A DNA stretch of 26,750 nucleotides from a virus, in IMG/VR virus record IMGVR_UViG_3300030328_002954, positions 1-26,750 of that record; one strand, given 5' to 3'. Of the stretch, positions 22,687-26,750 are shown in pieces; the first letter of the stretch is position 1; each line of letters begins with the position of its first letter. Position numbers and translations under genes: made by a program. The notes beneath the pieces were generated by a model, which was not told the DNA's origin, searched no databases, and was given only the letters and a program-made list of their open reading frames with translations.

Positions 22687-23832
22687 ATGTTAACATTACA
22701 AAACGAAGTAGAAGCTAAACCAGCAGCACATCACGACATCCAAGATGTTATTGATCAAATGCAGAGAACACGCAAGCATGACTTTGCGTGCCCTAGAAAT
22801 AAGCTAAGCCTAAGATGGCGTAGTAAAGAAGATGCTCCAACTGATAGGTGGGCAGGTTATTCTGTCACTCTAGATGGTGGTGACAAGGGCTATGAGTTCA
22901 CTGCTAATGATCACTTCATTGGTCAGATGTCCTCATACTGGACTGGCATGAAGCCATACGGCAGGATGTTGAATGAGACTGGACAGAATGAACTGTTGGT
23001 TCACAACATCAACAAGCAGTTGAGTCGTACTGAGGGAGGTGCCCTCATTAGAACTACGGCAACCCCTACTGATGGAGGTTCTTACAATACTGCGAGGGCT
23101 TTCTTGTCAGACAGGTACAAGATAGTTGATGACAATGACGTGTTCGATGTGGCTCTACCAATTATTGGTGAGCACAGTGACACGTTCCGTTCACTTGGTG
23201 GTAGACGTACTGATACGAATACACACACCAAGTTTATAACTCGTGAGCCTATCGCTCAGATTGGTAAGCGTGAAATGTTTGCTGGCTTTGAGCTATCGAA
23301 CTCAGAAGTAGGGCTTGGCTCTGCATCTTTCAAGGCTATCTTCTTTGATAACTTCTGTGAGAATGGATGCACGTTTGGCAACATCAAGTTGTTCCAGGCA
23401 TCCTTTGTTCACAAAGGTGCAAAGCTACAGACTGACTTCGGCCCTGTATTCGGGGATGAGTTCAAGCTAGCAGAGACAGCTGCAGTTAGATCATGTATTG
23501 CAGAGGCAACCCGTAGAGCACTTGATACCAAGTACCACGATCAGATTGCTGAAATCATAGAGCGTGGTCACAAGCGTAAGGTAACTGGCGATGTGGCTAC
23601 TGTTCTTAAAGAGGTTGGCAAGCGTGTCGGGTTGACTGAGACAGAGCGTGAGCAGTCTCTCCTTATGATGGATGAGAGTGAAGCTCATGCATATGGTGTG
23701 CAAGCTGCCATTACTAAACTTGCACAAGATGCTAGCAGTTACACTAGACGTAGCAAGCTAGAAGAAGCAGGGGGTAAGGTGCTTGAGCTTACCGACAGTG
23801 CATGGAATGCAGTAGCATCCTTAGCGGCATAA
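22687..23832 (+). CDS. DUF932 phage/plasmid-like protein
   Basis: A 381-residue protein. Residues 136-145 (ARAFLSDRYK) and 205-212 (NSEVGLGS), followed by FDNFCENGCTF near 221-230, match the conserved blocks of the DUF932 family, which is common in phages and plasmids and whose role is not established. The N-terminus is helical, the core is mixed alpha/beta, and the C-terminal 120 residues are helical. The length fits the family. ATG at 22687 follows GAAAG nine bases upstream, a weak ribosome site. The gene has a clear terminator behind it and a hairpin before it, so it may be expressed as its own unit. This is one of the best-supported calls on the plus arm. Confidence 0.85.
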   Translation: MLTLQNEVEAKPAAHHDIQDVIDQMQRTRKHDFACPRNKLSLRWRSKEDAPTDRWAGYSVTLDGGDKGYEFTANDHFIGQMSSYWTGMKPYGRMLNETGQNELLVHNINKQLSRTEGGALIRTTATPTDGGSYNTARAFLSDRYKIVDDNDVFDVALPIIGEHSDTFRSLGGRRTDTNTHTKFITREPIAQIGKREMFAGFELSNSEVGLGSASFKAIFFDNFCENGCTFGNIKLFQASFVHKGAKLQTDFGPVFGDEFKLAETAAVRSCIAEATRRALDTKYHDQIAEIIERGHKRKVTGDVATVLKEVGKRVGLTETEREQSLLMMDESEAHAYGVQAAITKLAQDASSYTRRSKLEEAGGKVLELTDSAWNAVASLAA

Positions 23833-23851
23833 CTAATAATAGTAACTGAGA

Positions 23852-23890
23852 AAAGCCACACTCCTTACAACTAGGGGTGTGGCTTTCTTT
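23852..23890 (+). terminator. Rho-independent terminator after the DUF932 gene
   Basis: AAAGCCACAC (23852-23861) and GTGTGGCTTT (23877-23886) pair perfectly over 10 bp, followed by CTTT. It lies 20 bp after the stop and separates this gene from the downstream operon. Confidence 0.85.
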
Positions 23891-23906
23891 ATATAGAAGA
23901 AAGACA

Positions 23907-24275
23907 ATGACATTAACATTCAATATAGATGACCTAAGAAACTTAATAGAGTTTGAGAAGAAACATATGGAAACTGGGGAACCAGTTAACGTGCGTATGG
24001 TTGGTGATGAAGGTGTATACTTCATGCCGAAGCGTTTCAGACGTGCAGGTGAGACGGCAAGATCACCCATAGTGTATGCAGAAGAATGCAACCCTAACAC
24101 TATGGAGTTCGAGGATTGGTGGCAGAATAAGAGAAGCTCATGGGGTAGTGATGATGGTGGTACCAACGTACCGATCAGAGCACTCAGCCATGTGATTGAT
24201 AACCCTAAAGCTGAAGCACTTAGTGTGACCTTCCTCGAAGATAAGATTGAGTTCTTCGCATTCGATAAACAATAA
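23907..24275 (+). CDS. DUF3085-like protein
   Basis: A 122-residue protein. The segments VGDEGVYFM (about 32-40), IVYAEECNP (about 55-63), FEDWW (68-72) and WGSDDGG (79-85) match the layout of the DUF3085 family known from plasmids and phages, whose function is unknown. The start is ATG at 23907, after AGAAGAAAG. A GTG at 23877 would lie in the terminator stem and is rejected. The gene opens the downstream operon and is 14 bp from the next gene. Confidence 0.7.
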   Translation: MTLTFNIDDLRNLIEFEKKHMETGEPVNVRMVGDEGVYFMPKRFRRAGETARSPIVYAEECNPNTMEFEDWWQNKRSSWGSDDGGTNVPIRALSHVIDNPKAEALSVTFLEDKIEFFAFDKQ

Positions 24276-24289
24276 ACAGAAAGGATAAC

Positions 24290-25060
24290 ATGCCTAATTG
24301 GGTAACAAATAAACTAATAATAAAGCCAATGCAAAGTTCAACCATTCTTGAAAAGAATGTGTTTGATGCACCTGCTATGGCTGGAGACAGACTGGGTAGC
24401 TTGCTAAAGCATTTCAGTTTTGAAAAGATCTTACCGATACCACCACATATCGATGAGTCAGAGGAACGTGATTGGAAGATAGATAACTGGGATACTAAAT
24501 GGGATGCCGTCGACCCGACAAATGATATGCAAGCCAACAGAAACAAAGACGGCACACTTAACTTGTTAAGTTCAGAAGGGTACTTCCTCACTGCCTGGTC
24601 ACCACCATATGCTGTAATCAAGAAGTTACAGGAGATGTTTCCTCAAGTACATATCCGTTTGGATTATGCAGAGGAAGCCTTGCAGTTTGCTGGTGTCATG
24701 GATAGTCATGGTGATGATGAAGAGTTCACTACCATGTATGAAGTCGGGGAGTATGCTAGACGTTTAGGAGTTATCTCTGGACCTCAGTTCTCAGAGATAA
24801 AGAAGGAATATAAAAAGCAAGAAGACCCAACGATACAGTTGAAAGACGTGCTCTGGAATTGTATGGGGTTGGATTACTTAGACTCTGCGATTGAGTTGCT
24901 CAAGTGTAGGATAGGTGATCTTGAAGATAGAACTCCAGAAGAGGATTACGTAGGAGCAAAGGAGGAACTAGTAGAGTTGAACAAAACATATGACCTGCTG
25001 TGGGACCTATCAGCTGGTAAGAAATGGGTATTAAGTAAAGACGAAGCTAAAAAGTTATGA
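24290..25060 (+). CDS. Api92-like protein with ferredoxin-fold domain (DUF1281-like)
   Basis: A 256-residue protein starting MPNWVTNKLIIKP, as in this family. KILPIPP at about 46-52, NWDTKWDAVD at 66-75, and FLTAWSPPYAVI near 99-110 match the conserved PxP, WGTKW-type and TAWSPP motifs; here the Gly of WGTKW is Asp. The N-terminal 140 residues are the ferredoxin-like domain, and the C-terminal part is helical and looks phage-specific. Members occur in plasmids and phages with no settled function. It follows a clear AAAGG ribosome site. RNKDGTLN within it recurs in the gene at 26357-26614. Its stop overlaps the next start by 4 bp. Confidence 0.8.
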   Translation: MPNWVTNKLIIKPMQSSTILEKNVFDAPAMAGDRLGSLLKHFSFEKILPIPPHIDESEERDWKIDNWDTKWDAVDPTNDMQANRNKDGTLNLLSSEGYFLTAWSPPYAVIKKLQEMFPQVHIRLDYAEEALQFAGVMDSHGDDEEFTTMYEVGEYARRLGVISGPQFSEIKKEYKKQEDPTIQLKDVLWNCMGLDYLDSAIELLKCRIGDLEDRTPEEDYVGAKEELVELNKTYDLLWDLSAGKKWVLSKDEAKKL

Positions 25061-25269
25061 GTATAAACACAAAAGAAAAACAAAAGACGCAGTGCATAAC
25101 ACTCAATGAGATCCACTACGATCTCAATGATATGTATGATGATGTAAGGTGCTTGCAAGTAGTTCCTGCTGAGAGACATAAGAGACTAATGATCCTGGAG
25201 CAGATGGAACTGGTCATGAATAGACTTGCTAAGTATGAATATGAAAAAGCTAAACCAAAGTTCTTATGA
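25057..25269 (+). CDS. Small hypothetical protein in the ATGA-linked chain
   Basis: A 70-residue, helical, charged protein (MSINTKEKQKTQCITLNEIHYDLNDMYDDVRCL at the start). No motif is recognised. It begins inside the stop of the upstream gene (ATGA) and ends inside the next start. Two cysteines (13 and 32) are not in a metal-binding spacing. Small early proteins like this often act on the host, but nothing in the sequence proves it. Confidence 0.6.
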   Translation: MSINTKEKQKTQCITLNEIHYDLNDMYDDVRCLQVVPAERHKRLMILEQMELVMNRLAKYEYEKAKPKFL

Positions 25270-25511
25270 TTGATGATGGATACATAGAATATACAAGCAA
25301 TGGAGTGCCATACTGTTGGCAACTCTACAACATGCACGGTGCATCATACAGCATTGTCGTAAACATGGATGACCCAGAGAGTATCCCAACAAGTCAACAG
25401 ATTGCCGAAGCAAAGGATGAGTTACTAACAACTCAAGATGTCGTTCGGTTATCTGTGGTGGAATGTAAAAATGGAGAGTACAAACTAATAGAAGCACGTA
25501 ATATAAAATGA
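25266..25511 (+). CDS. Small hypothetical protein in the ATGA-linked chain
   Basis: An 81-residue protein starting MIDDGYIEYTSNGVPYCWQLYNMHGASYSIVVNM. The N-terminal half is beta-prone and aromatic; the C-terminal half is helical then beta-prone (DVVRLSVVECKNGEYKLIEA). Soluble, no recognised family. Both ends overlap neighbours by 4 bp. Confidence 0.6.
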   Translation: MIDDGYIEYTSNGVPYCWQLYNMHGASYSIVVNMDDPESIPTSQQIAEAKDELLTTQDVVRLSVVECKNGEYKLIEARNIK

Positions 25512-25741
25512 AGAAGAAGATACATATAAACCAGCACAAGATAAAAAGTAATGGTAAGACAGGAGAAAGAGAGCCTGTCATCACAGTGAAGACATACAAG
25601 GACAATACTTATTGTCACTCAGTAACTATCACTGAGCCATGTACCATTATCTATTCGCCAGACAAACCACTATCATGTGGGGCTAAGGTATGGATAGAGA
25701 CAGAGGGTGAAGTAATCTGTAATGAAGGAGCACTGGCATGA
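25508..25741 (+). CDS. Small beta-rich hypothetical protein in the ATGA-linked chain
   Basis: A 77-residue protein with a basic start (MKKKIHINQHKIKSNGKTG) followed by strand-like alternation (PVITVKTYKDNTYCHSVTIT, CTIIYSP, AKVWIETEGEVICNEG). Such a short all-beta chain could be a small barrel fold. Three cysteines are spread out without a zinc-binding pattern. No family is recognised. ATGA overlaps at both ends. Confidence 0.6.
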   Translation: MKKKIHINQHKIKSNGKTGEREPVITVKTYKDNTYCHSVTITEPCTIIYSPDKPLSCGAKVWIETEGEVICNEGALA

Positions 25742-25962
25742 GTAAAACCGTACGAGTAGAAGGGACAGATGAGTTAGCCACTATGTTCGTGGATTATATA
25801 ATTGAATATAATTACTACGAAAGAGAAGAGAGAACTCCCTTGAAGTATCAGACTTATCGATTGATAAGCGAGCTATATGAAAGGGGCATATTAGAAGCAG
25901 AACTCACCCAGAAAAATGGCTGGGTGTTTCATGTAAAAGAACCAAAGGAGATATCAAAATGA
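25738..25962 (+). CDS. Small hypothetical protein, helix-rich, in the ATGA-linked chain
   Basis: A 74-residue protein. A strand-like start (KTVRVEG) leads into helices (ELATMFVDYIIEYNYYEREERT, YRLISELYERGILEAEL), and a closing strand (GWVFHVKE) follows. The two-helix-then-hairpin look resembles small winged-helix-type domains, but no motif proves DNA binding. The stop overlaps the next ATG, which has a GGAG ribosome site inside this gene. Confidence 0.6.
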   Translation: MSKTVRVEGTDELATMFVDYIIEYNYYEREERTPLKYQTYRLISELYERGILEAELTQKNGWVFHVKEPKEISK

Positions 25963-26360
25963 AAAAGAAACAAACACTGAAAGAACTTAGTAGATATGAA
26001 TCGGTAGTATGGGATTTATCCTATGCCTTAGTTAATCAAGATGGTGGGTATAAACATGATGCTTACGGTAGAGTTATGATATATGATCATCCAGATGATG
26101 ATTGTTCTATCATTGAGTTACCTGAGCCAGACAAGTTAGAGTGGAGGGATGACCACTACGACTACACTTTCAATCCCAACAACGAGATAGGAATCATACT
26201 ATCTAAACGTGACATAGATCCAGAGAATGAGATGACACCTGCTCAATGGCAAGAGTGTGTTGGTGAAATTAATAGGGGCAAGGTTGATCTAAGATCTTTA
26301 GTTGAAGAGGTACAAGATTGTTGTGAAGTAATCGTTGAGGAGATGGAGGTATCAAAATGA
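25959..26360 (+). CDS. Hypothetical protein with a paralogue at the right edge
   Basis: A 133-residue acidic protein. The N-terminal block VVWDLSYALVNQDGGYKHDAYGRVMIYDH (residues 16-44) is similar to the N-terminus of the partial gene at 26611. The rest has acidic and Trp/Tyr-rich stretches (LEWRDDHYDYTF), a helical segment, and ends in VEEVQDCCEVIVEEMEVSK. ATG follows GGAGATATCAAA, a good ribosome site. No family is recognised. Confidence 0.65.
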   Translation: MKKKQTLKELSRYESVVWDLSYALVNQDGGYKHDAYGRVMIYDHPDDDCSIIELPEPDKLEWRDDHYDYTFNPNNEIGIILSKRDIDPENEMTPAQWQECVGEINRGKVDLRSLVEEVQDCCEVIVEEMEVSK

Positions 26361-26614
26361 ATAACGAGGAGAAGGAGAAGGAGAAGATCTTTTCTGTAGA
26401 CATAAACCACACTGAGACTGGCGTACACTTTAAGTGTAAGGAAGAAGACTTAGAAGATTATGTACAGGAGTACATAAGAAATAATATTAAAGATATAGAA
26501 TGGACTTATGAGGAAGCGACCAGAAACAAAGATGGTACGCTCAACCACATGTTTGGTGATGTGCCTAAAGACCTTGATAAATTAACTGTTATTAAAGAGG
26601 AGAAAACAAAATGA
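26357..26614 (+). CDS. Hypothetical protein sharing a short motif with the Api92-like gene
   Basis: An 85-residue, acidic and lysine-rich protein (MNNEEKEKEKIFSVDINHTETGVHFKCKEEDL). The C-terminal ATRNKDGTLNHMFG shares RNKDGTLN with the Api92-like protein at residues 84-91. That could be a remnant of common origin or a shared loop. It has a good GGAGG ribosome site and 4-bp overlaps at both ends. No recognised domain. Confidence 0.6.
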   Translation: MNNEEKEKEKIFSVDINHTETGVHFKCKEEDLEDYVQEYIRNNIKDIEWTYEEATRNKDGTLNHMFGDVPKDLDKLTVIKEEKTK

Positions 26615-26750
26615 GTAAAGAAGAACAAAGAAAAGTCATTGTATGGGATGTTGTATTCGCTTTAGCAGATGAGAATGGTGATGTCGTATATGATTCTAAA
26701 GGGGAGGTAAAAGTCTACCGAAATAGAAACGCTCACGACAAGGGTGATTA
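26611..26750 (+). CDS. Partial hypothetical protein, paralogue of the gene at 25959-26360
   Basis: The first 46 residues are seen before the window ends; no stop. VIVWDVVFALADENGDVVYDSKGEVKVY matches the pattern V-WD...AL...G...D..G.V..Y of the earlier gene. It has a GAGG ribosome site and overlaps the upstream stop by 4 bp (ATGA). The function is unknown. Confidence 0.6.
   Translation, partial: MSKEEQRKVIVWDVVFALADENGDVVYDSKGEVKVYRNRNAHDKGD

Noticed and set aside
23877-23906. GTG start for the DUF3085-like gene
   Set aside because: It lies inside the terminator stem of the upstream gene; ATG at 23907 has a purine-rich site before it.

Overview
The window is a dense, AT-rich double-stranded DNA bacteriophage segment, either a genome fragment or a phage-derived contig. 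There are no tRNAs, rRNAs, transposases, integrases or CRISPR arrays. A portal-like protein, scaffold-like protein, probable major capsid protein, holin and very long repetitive tail fibre are encoded in one block. No tape-measure protein or terminase is seen, so a short-tailed (podovirus-like) virion is the best guess. The fibre repeat style resembles fibres of marine phages known mainly from cyanophages and ocean metagenomes. The host cannot be named. Most late genes lack a Shine-Dalgarno sequence and start in A/T-only leaders, which would suit a host that uses few Shine-Dalgarno sites (for example Bacteroidota), but this is inference.

Layout. From about 19.5 kb leftwards, everything is on the minus strand. 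In order of transcription: a small KEK-rich protein behind a strong promoter, a two-domain NUMOD4-like protein, portal, a small linker gene, scaffold, a small lipoprotein, a charged coiled-coil protein, a 19-residue Lys-Pro minigene, a small gene, a holin, a two-TM protein, major capsid, a capsid-associated protein set off by two terminators, a run of virion structural proteins, a GT25-type glycosyltransferase, and finally the fibre, which runs off the left edge. From about 19.85 kb rightwards everything is on the plus strand.

The plus arm begins with about 2.2 kb of unusual content. A roughly 770-nt gene-free, hairpin-rich stretch (about 19917-20689) is followed by an unrecognised 198-residue protein gene (20738-21334) and then a second gene-free, hairpin-rich stretch of roughly 780 nt (21335-22111). 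Both stretches can be folded into many perfect stems, several capped by GNRA or UUCG loops, plus pseudoknots. The second holds a duplicated hairpin whose two copies keep pairing through compensating base changes. I read this as one or two large structured noncoding RNAs, in the class of giant phage RNAs such as GOLLD or ROOL, or a new family. It is the most interesting thing here.

Beyond the RNAs lie a coiled-coil protein, a DUF932 protein with its own terminator, a DUF3085-like protein, an Api92-like ferredoxin-fold protein, and a chain of seven more small genes in which each stop overlaps the next start (ATGA). These look like early or accessory genes. The 370-bp gap between the two arms (19543-19916) carries direct and inverted repeats and candidate promoters in both directions, and is the likely control switch between early and late transcription.
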